DNA from: Butyricicoccus_B sp017886875
GTDB lineage: Bacteria > Bacillota > Clostridia > Oscillospirales > Butyricicoccaceae
NCBI GenBank assembly: GCA_963931655.1
Contig: OZ007036.1
Coordinates: forward strand, 1,302,001-1,366,000
Reading direction: 5' to 3'
Length of the DNA stretch: 64,000 bases
Under the pieces are notes generated by a model. It was given only the letters and a program-made list of their open reading frames with translations. It searched no databases and was not told the origin of the DNA. Below are positions 48,289 through 58,766 of the stretch, in pieces (the first letter of the stretch is position 1; each line of letters begins with the position of its first letter). The translations under genes and the position numbers were made by a program.

Positions 48289-51200
48289 TTAAAGTATAGT
48301 TTCAACTGTTTGACCATCATTTAAAAAGTATAGCACAGTTTTATTAACTTTCTTTCTAAAAACTTGTTCAACCGCTTGAGCATAAGCTAACAGTTGAGGT
48401 TTATATTCTTCTGCACGTTTTAAAGTCATATTTCCTGTAACTCTATCAGTTTTAAAATCAACAACTGTAAAACCTTCATCTGTTTCAAGCAAACAATCTA
48501 TAACGCCTTGAAGTAAAACTTTTTCATCAGAAAAATCTACAAGTTGAGGATAATAATCACCGGCTGGTAAAACGACTGAAAATTTAAACTCACGTTTTAC
48601 AGTAGAATTTGCAAATTCCTCTGTGTATAGTTTTGATTTAAAGAAATTTTCTATACGCTCTATTTTAATAGCCTTAGCCTGCTCATTAGATAATATATGC
48701 ATATCACATAAACGATTTAATTCTGTTTTAACTCCATCTAGCTTTTCACATTCTTTAAAATCACAAAACTGCATAAATAAATGATGAGCAGTACCTTTTT
48801 CAGCTGGAGTAAGTCCTCTAATCTTTTGTGTGAAATCTGGTTGACGCAAATTTTTACTTGGTCTAACTGCATTTGTGCCTTCTGATGTTTCATGAGCTTT
48901 AAAACTTTCTTTTAGACCTGTTGCAGTAAGCTTTGCAGGAATATCTTTTAAAGCATCAGATTTTTCTGACAAATTAAAATCAAGCTTAATATCCTCAGAT
49001 GTGAGATTTTTAAAATCTACAACTTCATTTACCCTATCTAAAGTCTCTGGTTTCACTATTTGAATATCGAATACATCGGGATAATTTATATCAATAGAAC
49101 ATGTTCCCGATTGTTCTCTTAGATTATCGGCTTTAGGGTGTTTAAGCAGAGGTAATAAAATCCAAGGTAAATATGAATGCATATTAGTGAGTGGATAAGT
49201 TGGAATAGGTGACATCTGCGAAATAACAGAAAGTTTTTTAATCTCATTTATCATTCTAGCACTTGATGCAGTTATGATTAGTTTTTCTTTCGCACGAGTT
49301 AGAGCTACATATAAAACTCTTAATTCTTCACTTACCGCCTCACGTCTTGACCTCACTGTTATAGCTTGACGCCATATTGTAGGATATTGCACCATTCTTT
49401 GTATATCTCTGCATTTTGGACCAAGACCTAATTCTGGGTGCACCAATATAGGAGCTTTAAGGTCTTGCTCATTAAATTTCTTTGCACAATCAGCAACAAT
49501 AACAACAGGAAATTCCAAACCTTTAGATTTATGAATAGACATAATTTTTACAGCACCGCCACCCTTTACTTGAACAGCTTGCCAATCTTCACCACGTTCC
49601 ACCATACCACGAAGGAGTGAAGTAAATCTAAATAAACCTTGAGTAGAATTTTTTTCAAACATTCTTGCACGTTCAAAGAAAGCTAATAAATTTTGCTGAC
49701 GTTGTTTACCATTAGGCATAGCACCAAAAACGCCCATAGCGTTAGTTTGTTCAAATATTTTCTGTATTAAAGTGCACACAGGCAAATCGGCTGATATTTT
49801 TCGCCAGTTACCTAGCATATCTAAAAAATCTATTGCTTTTTGGTTTCCTTGTTCAGCTAAATTTTTAATAAGGTCATAAAACTCAGCTTTTTTATCAAGT
49901 GTTCTCATATCCGCTAGTTCTTGCTCAGTAAAACCAATTAAAGGAGAACGAAGTGCGCCTATAAGCTCAACATCTTGTCTAGGGTTATCTATAATATGCA
50001 AAATAGATATAATAGAACTAACTTCACTTGAAGAAAGTAAACCAGAAGTTTCATCGGTTTCAGCAGATAAACCAATTTGTTCAAGAGCTTTTCTAAAAAT
50101 ATATGCTTTTCTGTTTATTGAGCGTAATAATATTACAATATCACCTGCTACAATATCTCTTGTAACATTTCTATCTCTATCATAAATAGGGAATTTATCA
50201 TCAAGCAGTTTTTTAATGCGTTTTGCAACTAATTGGGCTTCAAGCATAATTTTTTCTGGTGCATTATCATCTGCAACTTGAGTATCTAACAATATTACTT
50301 CTGTTTTATAACGCTCATCTTCTGGATTAGGATAATCAGCACCAGTATAAAGTGCCTCTTTTTCTGTATAATCCAAATCACCTAAAGCTTTACGCATTAT
50401 ATTTTTAAAAATATAGTTAGTAGCCTCAAGCACTTGCATACGAGAACGGAAGTTACGTGTTAGGTTTAATTTTCTAGGCTGACCATCTTGTGCATTTTCT
50501 TTATCTTTCCAAGACTGATATTTTTCAAGGAAGATATAAGGATTAGCCAATCTAAAGCCATAAATACTTTGTTTTACATCGCCAACAAAGAATAAATTTT
50601 GACCATTCTTGCTTACAGCATTAAAAATAGCCTCTTGTACAGAGTTACTGTCCTGATATTCATCTACCATAATTTCATCGAAACCGCTTGCGATTTCTAA
50701 AGCTAAAGGCGTAGGCTTACCATCTTTAATAAGAAGTTTTACAGCAAAATGTTCAAGGTCATTAAAATCAACAGCATTTCTTTTTAGTTTTTCCTCAGCG
50801 AAAACATTAGCAAACTGTCTAACAGTATAAATTAACGCTTTCATTGCGGGTGCAATAAGCTTTGCAGATTTTTCATGCTCATTATCATCTTGACAGATAA
50901 GACGAGATTTTATTTTTTCAAGATTAGTTTTCCATTCATCACGAAGATTTTTTATATAATCTTGAAAATCTTTATTTTCATAACCTCTTATAGAACCAAG
51001 TCTTGCATGTTTAATTTCATTTACGGTGTTTATCGCACTTTCCCAACCTGCATTTATAGCATTTATAAGCTTTGTAGCATTGTTTGCATCATCATTAAAA
51101 GCGTCCTGATAAGCGTTTTGTAAATCTAGCTCGGTTTCAAGCTCTGCAAGAGCTATTTTGATACATTCTAAACCGTACTGAGCTGCATTTTTGGCCTCTT

Positions 51201-51837
51201 CAAGCAAAACAGCCTTATGAATATCAGCACCATTTTCCTTTATAAACATATCAGCAACTTGAGATAAAAATTCGTCTGGGTCTGCGTGGCTTTGAATTTT
51301 ATCAAATATTTCTAAAATAACATCGCTAAAGCGTTTATCATCACGACCAGCAGAAAGCAAATCACTTAATAAAAGGAAACCTTCATCGCCATTTTCATAA
51401 CCGTTTTCAAGTGTTATTTCAATGGCTTCTTGTTTAATTTCAGCTACTTCACCCTCATCAGCTATACGAAAATCCGGATTTAAACCTATAAAAGAACATT
51501 GTTCACGAAGTATATTAAGACAAAAAGAATGAACGGTTGTTATTTGAGCCTTATGAATTAACATAAGTTGTCTGCGAAGTCTGGTGTCATTAGGCTCAAG
51601 AGCTAATTTTTTTGTCATAGCTGCCGCTATTTTGCTACGCATTTCTGAGGCTGCGGCATTTGTATATGTAACGAGTAAAAATCTATCAATATCAGTTGGA
51701 TTTGTTTTGTCGGTTAAACGTCTGATAACACGTTCTACTAAAACAGCGGTTTTACCTGAACCCGCAGCAGCAGACACAAGCAAAGCACCTTTATTTTCAT
51801 CTATTGCACTTAGTTGTTCATCAGTCCAGTTTGGCAT
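48289..51837 (-). CDS. addA: AddAB helicase-nuclease, subunit A
   Basis: A 1182-residue UvrD-like helicase with a C-terminal nuclease. Walker A is LVSAAAGSGKTAVLVERVIR (about residues 19-38), motif II MVDEYQDSNSVQEAIF (about 395-410), motif III FVGDVKQSIYGFRLANP, motif V IMSIHKSKGLEFPVVIVADC and motif VI LRVLYVALTRAKEKLIITA. The nuclease domain has GTAHHLFMQF and LQGVIDCLLETDEGFTVVDFKTD with the catalytic D...DxK. It unwinds and trims double-strand ends with AddB to load RecA at Chi sites. The ATG abuts the addB stop with no gap, with GGAGGTGA upstream. Confidence 0.96.
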   Translation of the reverse strand: MPNWTDEQLSAIDENKGALLVSAAAGSGKTAVLVERVIRRLTDKTNPTDIDRFLLVTYTNAAASEMRSKIAAAMTKKLALEPNDTRLRRQLMLIHKAQITTVHSFCLNILREQCSFIGLNPDFRIADEGEVAEIKQEAIEITLENGYENGDEGFLLLSDLLSAGRDDKRFSDVILEIFDKIQSHADPDEFLSQVADMFIKENGADIHKAVLLEEAKNAAQYGLECIKIALAELETELDLQNAYQDAFNDDANNATKLINAINAGWESAINTVNEIKHARLGSIRGYENKDFQDYIKNLRDEWKTNLEKIKSRLICQDDNEHEKSAKLIAPAMKALIYTVRQFANVFAEEKLKRNAVDFNDLEHFAVKLLIKDGKPTPLALEIASGFDEIMVDEYQDSNSVQEAIFNAVSKNGQNLFFVGDVKQSIYGFRLANPYIFLEKYQSWKDKENAQDGQPRKLNLTRNFRSRMQVLEATNYIFKNIMRKALGDLDYTEKEALYTGADYPNPEDERYKTEVILLDTQVADDNAPEKIMLEAQLVAKRIKKLLDDKFPIYDRDRNVTRDIVAGDIVILLRSINRKAYIFRKALEQIGLSAETDETSGLLSSSEVSSIISILHIIDNPRQDVELIGALRSPLIGFTEQELADMRTLDKKAEFYDLIKNLAEQGNQKAIDFLDMLGNWRKISADLPVCTLIQKIFEQTNAMGVFGAMPNGKQRQQNLLAFFERARMFEKNSTQGLFRFTSLLRGMVERGEDWQAVQVKGGGAVKIMSIHKSKGLEFPVVIVADCAKKFNEQDLKAPILVHPELGLGPKCRDIQRMVQYPTIWRQAITVRSRREAVSEELRVLYVALTRAKEKLIITASSARMINEIKKLSVISQMSPIPTYPLTNMHSYLPWILLPLLKHPKADNLREQSGTCSIDINYPDVFDIQIVKPETLDRVNEVVDFKNLTSEDIKLDFNLSEKSDALKDIPAKLTATGLKESFKAHETSEGTNAVRPSKNLRQPDFTQKIRGLTPAEKGTAHHLFMQFCDFKECEKLDGVKTELNRLCDMHILSNEQAKAIKIERIENFFKSKLYTEEFANSTVKREFKFSVVLPAGDYYPQLVDFSDEKVLLQGVIDCLLETDEGFTVVDFKTDRVTGNMTLKRAEEYKPQLLAYAQAVEQVFRKKVNKTVLYFLNDGQTVETIL

Positions 51838-54800
51838 TTACTCATCACCTCCGATTTTATCCCAAAATTCATCATCTTTTATATTATCAAGTGCTCTTAT
51901 ATGGTCACCTAATGTTTCATCAAACTTACAAGCAGATTTATATTCACAATAATCACATCTAACTGATTGACCTTGTTTGCAAGGAGCAGCGGGAATATCG
52001 CCTGTTTTCATTTCCTTTGCCATCTGAAGAAGTTTATTTTGAGCAAATCTTGCGAGTTTACCAAACTTTTCAAGGCTTGCAATCGCAGAAGTTACAGCCA
52101 ATTCAGGTGTAGGCTCTGGATTTTTCTTGGTTGGCTTAGGAGTTTTAAATTTAACAGGTAAAAATTTACTTTTATCCTCAATACCATTTTCCATAGCATC
52201 TAATATAGAAACATCATCACAAACTAAACCACTTCTTTTAAGTGCTTTTTCTCTAAGAGCTTTTATAACTTCATCAGGTTGGTTTTGGTCAAGGTCTAAA
52301 AACTGCTCTTTAGTTGGAATATATAAAACAGCAGCAGGGTTTATTTCCTTTATATCCTCATTCAGTTTATTCTTATAATGTTCTAAACCGTTTTGCTGTA
52401 TTGCATACAAATAAAGTATCATTTGTAGATTAAGACCATTCCAAATATCATTAAGAGAAAATGATTTTGTACCGCTTTTGTAGTCCATAACCCTTATATT
52501 TAGCTTGCCATTTTTAATATATCCGTCTACTCTGTCGGCTGTACCAGAAAGAGTTATAGTATTTTCATCATCATTACATCTAATTTCTGGTAAATCTCCA
52601 TTAAAGCCGAATTTAAGTTCATAATCTATTGGCATAAAGTCGGAAACTTTAAGCTCATCTAATACATTTTGGAGAATTTGCTCCATAGTTTTTATAAGTC
52701 TGCGGAAAAGATATCTAAATCTAGCGGTTTGTTTTTCCAAACTTCCGCCTAAGTATTCTTTTATATAGTTTTCTATGCAGTTTTGCATTATTTGTTTTAC
52801 TTTATCATCATCTGTTATATTTTTAGCACTGCCAAACTGTTTTGAAATTTCATTTAGAGTGTTTTCAAGCACATAATGAATAAAAGTACCCGTTTGAGGT
52901 GCAGCAAATTCAGCTTTTCTTCTTGGTTTAGCTTTTAAGCCATGACGCATAAAGAAAGCAAATCTACAAGTATTAAATAAATCTATACGAGAGGCGGTAA
53001 GGCTTGGAACTTCACCATAAAGAGCATTTATAGTATCTATACTTGCGATTTTTCTGTTATTAGTCTTTTTAATTTTAGCAATATCATCTTTAAAATAATT
53101 ATAAGCTGTAATAGCGGCAGGGGTATCCAAACCAGAAAGAGCAGAACAACCAAGCTCAAAAGCGGGACGCTTTGCACAAAGTCTTGCGTTTTCAAGTGCG
53201 TTTTCGCCTTGCTCTATTGGAAGATTTATAAGTTTGTTTTCTATTGCACCAAGTAAATAAGATGGTCTAATTTCTTTTCCGTCTGAGCTTGATGTATGAC
53301 AACATAAAAGTATCTGCTTAGTTGCACAGGATAAAAACCTGTACATAATTTCCTGCTCCATAAGCATACGCTCAGTAGCACTAGCAGAAAGGTTTAATTC
53401 CTCACATTCAAGTAACATACGCTCATGGTCACTTAGCACACCCCCAGTTTTAGGAGCACTTGGTAGCACACCATCATTAACACCTAAAACAATTAAATAT
53501 GGGTAACGTTTAGCACCACACACTCTATCTATTGCACCGCAAGTAACTCTATCAAGAGATACAGGAATAGAGCTTACATCATATTGTCCCAAAACTAAAG
53601 AGAAAAGTTCACTAAAACGCTGACTGTCAGTTTCGGAATTGCCGCAAATCCAAACCATTTCTTCCATTGCTTGAATTATTATTTCCCAAAGCTGACGGTA
53701 TTCATCAGCAAGCTGTAAATCACCATTATTTTCATAAAAATCAGCTCTTTCAGTCATACGTTCAGGAGTTTGCATCATCACAAGAAAATCATATAAAGCC
53801 TGTATATGCTCAGTGGTGTTTTTAGCACTTTTAAGGGCATTTTCTAAGCTTTCAAAAGGCTTAATCATAGCTTTTCTTATGTTTTCTATGTTTTCTAATT
53901 TTTCATTAGCCTCATCATCTAAACTCTGACCATAGCCATCAGGGTGATAAGTGAAAGGCTTAGTCCACATATTGCCTTTTATACGCCAAAAAAGAGCATA
54001 ATTTTCTAAAATATCAATCTCATCTGGTGATAAATTACAAAGTCCAGTTTTAAGACAAGCAATAACATCTTCTGTTTTAAAACCATTTGTTATAACTTTT
54101 AAAGCGGTTGTAAGAAGTGCAAGCGGCGGACGAGCAAGCAAATCTGTTTTATTGCTATAAAAAATTGGCACATCATAACGAGCAGCCGCCATACGAAGTG
54201 CAGCTTCATAACTTCCACCATCACGGGAAACAATAGCAAAATCACGCCATTTAGCATTTTTAGTTTGCATAGTTTTGCGAATAAAAGCCATAGCATACTC
54301 ACATTCAGCAAAAGGATTAGCAGCATAATAATGCTTAACGCTTTGACCGTCCGACTGTTCAGGCTCACCGACAGGCAAAAGAGCCTGTTTTTCAAGTAAA
54401 TCTAAATCATGCGGTTTAGGAATTTTACAATCGCCAAAATTTAAGATTTCTACTTTTTGCCCATTGCGTTGAGCCATTCTTTTAAGTAATTTAAGTGTAT
54501 GAGCCGAGGAAACAAAAATAGATTTATCTTTTTCATCAAAAGTCAAAGCTATTGTTATTTTCATTCTACGTTTTACAAATATTTCAATTATATTCATTTC
54601 TTGAGGTGTAAACGATTGGAATGCATCAATAAAGAGTTCTACACCATCAAGCAGTTTACAGCTTGGCAAAAGCTCAGCCATACGGGTTAACATATCTCTT
54701 GGGTCAGGCAAACTTTCATTACAAAGTTTTTCATAAGAAGTATAAACTTGAGATAAGTCTATCATTTTTTCAGCTAAAGCTGGAGATGTTTCTTTTAACT

Positions 54801-55224
54801 TTACAGCTACATCAAAAGTGTGTTCAGGTTTTACACAACAGGTTTTGCACTCATCAAAAAGCTCTAAAAACTCCTTTAATATAGCAGGTTTTTGATAAAG
54901 TCCATGATAAAGTTTTAAACCGGCATCAACTCGTCTTGCAGCTTCTGTAATAGTTAGCAGTCTACCAGCGGGAGTCAATGATTTATCAGCAAGACCGCCC
55001 ATTTCAGCAAAAACACGTCCTGTAAGTCTGGTAAAGCTGATAACTTCAGCAGTTCTTCCGCCTTTATTGTCTGTAGCCTCAGCAAGTCTACGTTCATATG
55101 TATGAGAATAAAGTTCGGGCACAAGTATAAGCTGTTTACCTTGGTTTTGTTCAGCTTTAGCGGCAATATTACGAAGAATTGCTTCAGTTTTACCACTACC
55201 ACCACGACCTATAAAAATATTCAT
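51838..55224 (-). CDS. addB: AddAB helicase-nuclease, subunit B
   Basis: A 1128-residue subunit with N-terminal Walker A (FIGRGGSGKTEAIL, residues 4-17) and a C-terminal RecB-family nuclease (ADRVDGYIKNGKLNIRVMDY followed by KSG). Four cysteines for an iron-sulfur cluster are visible: one in LFNTCRFAFFMRHG (about 775-788) and three near the end in VRCDYCEYKSACKF. This cluster pins the nuclease domain and is standard for AddB. The subunit reads Chi and cuts the 5' strand. The ATG follows AAGGAGG. It is upstream of addA in a two-gene operon behind a tRNA cluster. Confidence 0.96.
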   Translation of the reverse strand: MNIFIGRGGSGKTEAILRNIAAKAEQNQGKQLILVPELYSHTYERRLAEATDNKGGRTAEVISFTRLTGRVFAEMGGLADKSLTPAGRLLTITEAARRVDAGLKLYHGLYQKPAILKEFLELFDECKTCCVKPEHTFDVAVKLKETSPALAEKMIDLSQVYTSYEKLCNESLPDPRDMLTRMAELLPSCKLLDGVELFIDAFQSFTPQEMNIIEIFVKRRMKITIALTFDEKDKSIFVSSAHTLKLLKRMAQRNGQKVEILNFGDCKIPKPHDLDLLEKQALLPVGEPEQSDGQSVKHYYAANPFAECEYAMAFIRKTMQTKNAKWRDFAIVSRDGGSYEAALRMAAARYDVPIFYSNKTDLLARPPLALLTTALKVITNGFKTEDVIACLKTGLCNLSPDEIDILENYALFWRIKGNMWTKPFTYHPDGYGQSLDDEANEKLENIENIRKAMIKPFESLENALKSAKNTTEHIQALYDFLVMMQTPERMTERADFYENNGDLQLADEYRQLWEIIIQAMEEMVWICGNSETDSQRFSELFSLVLGQYDVSSIPVSLDRVTCGAIDRVCGAKRYPYLIVLGVNDGVLPSAPKTGGVLSDHERMLLECEELNLSASATERMLMEQEIMYRFLSCATKQILLCCHTSSSDGKEIRPSYLLGAIENKLINLPIEQGENALENARLCAKRPAFELGCSALSGLDTPAAITAYNYFKDDIAKIKKTNNRKIASIDTINALYGEVPSLTASRIDLFNTCRFAFFMRHGLKAKPRRKAEFAAPQTGTFIHYVLENTLNEISKQFGSAKNITDDDKVKQIMQNCIENYIKEYLGGSLEKQTARFRYLFRRLIKTMEQILQNVLDELKVSDFMPIDYELKFGFNGDLPEIRCNDDENTITLSGTADRVDGYIKNGKLNIRVMDYKSGTKSFSLNDIWNGLNLQMILYLYAIQQNGLEHYKNKLNEDIKEINPAAVLYIPTKEQFLDLDQNQPDEVIKALREKALKRSGLVCDDVSILDAMENGIEDKSKFLPVKFKTPKPTKKNPEPTPELAVTSAIASLEKFGKLARFAQNKLLQMAKEMKTGDIPAAPCKQGQSVRCDYCEYKSACKFDETLGDHIRALDNIKDDEFWDKIGGDE

Positions 55225-55276
55225 AGAATTTCCTCCTTGATATATTGGGAGAATAGTTTATAGAGATATGATAACA

Positions 55277-55307
55277 TAAAAAAAAGACACCGTCTATTGA
55301 CAGTGTC
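55277..55307 (-). terminator. Terminator of the Asp-Phe-Gly tRNA cluster
   Basis: GACACCGTC (55286-55294) with GACAGTGTC (55299-55307), one mismatch, followed on the minus strand by a long U-run (A-run 55277-55285 on the plus strand). Confidence 0.85.
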
Positions 55308-55315
55308 CTTTAATA

Positions 55316-55391
55316 TGGAGCGGATGACGAGGCTCGAACTCGCTACCTCCACCTTGGCAAGGTGGCGCTCTACCAGATGAGCTACATCCGC
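55316..55391 (-). tRNA. tRNA-Gly (GCC)
   Basis: Cloverleaf, anticodon loop TTGCCAA within CCACC/GGTGG, acceptor GCGGATG/CATCCGC, T73, CCA encoded. Confidence 0.96.
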
Positions 55392-55395
55392 ATTT

Positions 55396-55471
55396 TGGTG
55401 CCTCCGGGCGGAATCGAACCACCGACACGGGGATTTTCAGTCCCCTGCTCTACCGACTGAGCTACAGAGGC
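55396..55471 (-). tRNA. tRNA-Phe (GAA)
   Basis: Cloverleaf, anticodon loop CTGAAAA within GGGGA/TCCCC, acceptor GCCTCTG/CGGAGGC with one G-U type pair, A73, CCA encoded. Confidence 0.96.
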
Positions 55472-55481
55472 AAATTGAAAA

Positions 55482-55558
55482 TGGCGACCCAGATGGGGCT
55501 CGAACCCACGACCTCTAGCGTGACAGGCTAGCGCTCTAACCGACTGAGCTACTGGGCC
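55482..55558 (-). tRNA. tRNA-Asp (GTC), copy 2
   Basis: Identical over 77 nt to the copy at 25181-25257. First gene of the three-tRNA cluster. Confidence 0.96.
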
Positions 55559-55577
55559 ATTTGCAAAGTGCTTATTT

Positions 55578-55606
55578 ATAATACTTCAAAAAGCGATATT
55601 TGTCAA
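55578..55606 (-). promoter_or_regulatory. SigA promoter of the tRNA cluster
   Basis: TTGACA (55601-55606) and TATTAT (55578-55583) on the minus strand, spacer 17 nt. Confidence 0.85.
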
Positions 55607-55732
55607 CAGTTTTTTTAAATTTTTTAAAATTTTATTTTGATACACTTTTATTTACTTTTAAATGTTATAGTAAAAGCGTATAATATAAATATATTAAATG
55701 TTAATTATATTCATAAGAAGGAGGCGATTTTT

Positions 55733-57820
55733 ATGAATACAAACAAAATATTAAAACTGCTAAAAAGACCATTAAAAATTGATGAACTCAAGAAATTTTT
55801 CCCTCAGACTAGCAAAAAAGAGCTTTTATCAGCACTTGATGAGCTTATAGCAAACGGTGAAATAGTTAAAAACAAAAAAAATAGGTATGCCCTTTCATCA
55901 CATTTTGGCTGTGTCTCAGGCACATTTCTTTCAACCTCCAGAGGATTTTCTTTTGTAGAGCCAGATGAAAAAAAAGATGATGAAAAAGATATATATATCC
56001 CAGCGGGAGCAAGCTTAGATGCATGGCATGGTGACCATGTGCTTGTAAAACTTACAAACACACGAACTTTCAAAGGTAAAAAAGGTCAAGAAGGCGAAGT
56101 TATAAAGATTTTAAAACGTGCTACAACCGAAGTTATCGGAAGTATAAGAAAACAGCGTAAATCATTTATACTTGTTCCAAATTCAAATAAATATCCTACA
56201 ATGCTTATACCCAAAGCACATATGTCAACTGCTATGGTTGGCGATAGTGTAGCTGCAAAGATAATGTTTTATGGTGATAGGCGAGTTTTACCACAAGCGA
56301 GTGTAACTCAAGTTTTTGGTAAAAATGGAGCTATGAAGGCATCTATTGCTGCAATTTTGCATGAAAATGGAATTACTGTTCCATTCCCTGAGGAAGTTTT
56401 ATCCGAAGCTAAAAGTTTCGGCGATAAAATACCGCCTAACTCTATACATGGTAGAAAAGACCTTAGAGATGAACTTATTTTTACAATAGATGGCGATGAT
56501 GCACAGGATTTCGACGATGCAGTATCTCTTGAAAAACTGCAAAATGGAAATTTGCTGTTAGGTGTTCATATAGCAGATGTATCACACTATGTAACAAAGT
56601 GTAGCCAGCTTGATAATGAAGCGTTTTATAGAGGAACATCTGTTTATTATCCAGGGCATGTAGTGCCAATGTTGCCGTTTGAATTGTCAGCCGGACTTTG
56701 CTCACTTAGACCAAATGAAGATAGACTTGCATTTTCTGTTTTTATGGAGCTTAAGCAAAACGGACAAAGAGTTAAATCAGATTTTTATAAATCTGTTATC
56801 TGCTCAAAAGCTCGAATGACATATCGTAATGTCAATTTAATTTTAAATGACAACAAAGAGCTTTGCGAAAAATATTCATTTTTAGTTGATAAAGTTAAGG
56901 AAATGGGTATTTTAGCTGATACGCTGCATAAAAGACGTATTGCACGAGGAGCATTAGAGCTTGATATACCTGAGCCTGAAATTTTAACCGATGAAACAGG
57001 CGAACCTGTAAGCCTATCATATAGAGCCAGAGAGCGAGCAGAACGCATGATAGAGGAATTTATGCTTATAGCAAATGAAACAGTTGCAGAATATATGGAG
57101 CGTAATAACTATCCTACTGTTTACCGTGTGCATGAAAACCCAGACCCACAAAAGCTTAGAGTTTTTGCACAGTTTGCCAAACCTTTTGGGCATAAAATAG
57201 ATGCCTCAAAGCCTAATGATACACATCAGTTTCAGCTTGTGCTGGAGGCAGTTAAAAATGACCCAAAACAAAAAGCACTTCCAACCTTGCTTTTACGTTC
57301 ACTTGCTCGTGCAAGATATTGTGATGAAAATTTAGGACATTATGGCTTGCAAGCTAAGTATTATTTGCATTTTACCTCCCCTATCAGGCGTTATCCTGAT
57401 TTAATAACCCATAGAATGCTTACAAGAGCATTAGAAAATGATACTTTTACAGCAAGTGATATAATGGCAGTAGACAATGCGGCTTCACAATCTACTACAA
57501 GAGAACTTGCAGCAGATAATGCCGAAAGAACAATAGACAGACTTTATATAGCTGCTTATATGGAAAAGTTTCTTGGTGAAGTTTTTGATGCAGAAATTTC
57601 TGGTGTGCAATCCTTTGGTGTGTTTGTAACACTTGAAAACAGTGCAGAAGGTCTAGTTAGAATAGAAGCTTTATCAGGATATTATGAATATGATGAAGAA
57701 CGAATGCAACTTATAGGCAAAAATGGAGTTAAACTTACTATGGGAACACCTATGAGAGTACGTTTAATCAGAGCCGACCGCATTTCAGGTCAAATAGATT
57801 TTGCACCAGCAGCAGAATAG
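55733..57820 (+). CDS. rnr: Ribonuclease R
   Basis: A 695-residue 3'-5' exoribonuclease. Order: winged-helix domain (residues 1-60), cold-shock domains (about 60-225), the RNB catalytic domain (about 235-560) with TIDGDDAQDFDDAVSLEK (the metal-binding Asp cluster) and TSPIRRYPDLITHR, and a C-terminal S1 domain (GEVFDAEISGVQSFGVFVTL, about 610-690). It lacks the basic tail of E. coli RNase R. It degrades structured RNA, including rRNA fragments. I start at ATG 55733, 6 nt after AAGGAGGCG; the longer upstream frame is AT-rich spacer. The next gene follows after 8 nt. Confidence 0.95.
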   Translation: MNTNKILKLLKRPLKIDELKKFFPQTSKKELLSALDELIANGEIVKNKKNRYALSSHFGCVSGTFLSTSRGFSFVEPDEKKDDEKDIYIPAGASLDAWHGDHVLVKLTNTRTFKGKKGQEGEVIKILKRATTEVIGSIRKQRKSFILVPNSNKYPTMLIPKAHMSTAMVGDSVAAKIMFYGDRRVLPQASVTQVFGKNGAMKASIAAILHENGITVPFPEEVLSEAKSFGDKIPPNSIHGRKDLRDELIFTIDGDDAQDFDDAVSLEKLQNGNLLLGVHIADVSHYVTKCSQLDNEAFYRGTSVYYPGHVVPMLPFELSAGLCSLRPNEDRLAFSVFMELKQNGQRVKSDFYKSVICSKARMTYRNVNLILNDNKELCEKYSFLVDKVKEMGILADTLHKRRIARGALELDIPEPEILTDETGEPVSLSYRARERAERMIEEFMLIANETVAEYMERNNYPTVYRVHENPDPQKLRVFAQFAKPFGHKIDASKPNDTHQFQLVLEAVKNDPKQKALPTLLLRSLARARYCDENLGHYGLQAKYYLHFTSPIRRYPDLITHRMLTRALENDTFTASDIMAVDNAASQSTTRELAADNAERTIDRLYIAAYMEKFLGEVFDAEISGVQSFGVFVTLENSAEGLVRIEALSGYYEYDEERMQLIGKNGVKLTMGTPMRVRLIRADRISGQIDFAPAAE

Positions 57821-57828
57821 GAGAAAAT

Positions 57829-58674
57829 ATGCCAGCACTAATTTTAGAGGGCGGAACAATGCGTCCTATCTTTACTTGTGGTGTGTTAGACGCACTACTT
57901 GACCATGATTTAATGTTTGATTATGTATCTGGTGTATCAGCCGGAATAACATATTCATTTTCATATTTATCAAAACAAAGAGGTAGAAATTTAGGGGTTT
58001 TCCTTAAATATCGCAATGATAAAAGGTATTTATCACTTCATAATTATAAAATATGCAAATCAATGTTTGGTCTTGATTTTGTGTTTGATGAAGTACCAAA
58101 TAAGCTTTCACCATTTGATTGGGAAACATTTAGAAAATATAACGGTAAAATTTTAGTAGGTGTAACCAATGCTAAAACTGGCGAGCCTGAGTATTTAAAC
58201 GGAAAAGATTTAGATAAATCATGCACAATGCTTAGAGCAACATGTGCAATACCATATTATTTCCCAGAAATCGAGCTAAATGGCAATATATATTATGATG
58301 GTGGACTTGCTGACTCTGTGCCGATAAAAAAATCATTAAAAGACGGCAATACAAAACATCTTATAGTTTTAACTAGACCAGATGGATATTTAAAAAAGAC
58401 CTCTTTAACAACAAAAGCCGCAGCAAAAAAGATAAGTTATAAATATCCTAATTTAGCTAAAACAATGTTAAATAGAGCTAAAATGTATAATGAAACAATA
58501 GCATTATGTAAAGAACTTAAAAAACGTAAACCACAAGATACTGTTATATTACAACCATCACATAAATTAAAATCATTTGAAAGTGACACAAATGTTTTAA
58601 GAGATAGCTATGAATTAGGTTACCAAACAGCAATAAATAACTTAGATGCAATAAAGGCGTTATTTAATGATTAA
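57829..58674 (+). CDS. Patatin-like phospholipase (RssA/YjjU-type)
   Basis: A 281-residue patatin-family hydrolase. The oxyanion loop is LEGGTMRPIFTCGVLDAL (residues 5-22), the nucleophile Ser is in GVSAG (about 36-40), and the dyad Asp is in YYDGGLADSVPI (about 154-165). It probably cleaves acyl chains of phospholipids or other lipids in the cytoplasm; substrate unknown. Its ribosome-binding site AGGAG overlaps the rnr stop codon, so it is cotranscribed with rnr. A strong terminator follows. Confidence 0.92.
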   Translation: MPALILEGGTMRPIFTCGVLDALLDHDLMFDYVSGVSAGITYSFSYLSKQRGRNLGVFLKYRNDKRYLSLHNYKICKSMFGLDFVFDEVPNKLSPFDWETFRKYNGKILVGVTNAKTGEPEYLNGKDLDKSCTMLRATCAIPYYFPEIELNGNIYYDGGLADSVPIKKSLKDGNTKHLIVLTRPDGYLKKTSLTTKAAAKKISYKYPNLAKTMLNRAKMYNETIALCKELKKRKPQDTVILQPSHKLKSFESDTNVLRDSYELGYQTAINNLDAIKALFND

Positions 58675-58679
58675 CACTT

Positions 58680-58714
58680 AACTCCCTGAAAAGTTTTTCA
58701 GGGAGTTGTTTTTT
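58680..58714 (+). terminator. Terminator of rnr-patatin operon
   Basis: AACTCCCTGAA (58680-58690) and TTCAGGGAGTT (58697-58707), perfect 11-bp stem, then GTTTTTT. Confidence 0.92.
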
Positions 58715-58724
58715 AGTTATATTG

Positions 58725-58753
58725 TTGACACTAAAAGCATAGCAATTTATAAT
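58725..58753 (+). promoter_or_regulatory. SigA promoter of the efflux operon
   Basis: Consensus TTGACA (58725-58730), 17-nt spacer, TATAAT (58748-58753). Confidence 0.9.
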
Positions 58754-58766
58754 AGAAACGTAATCT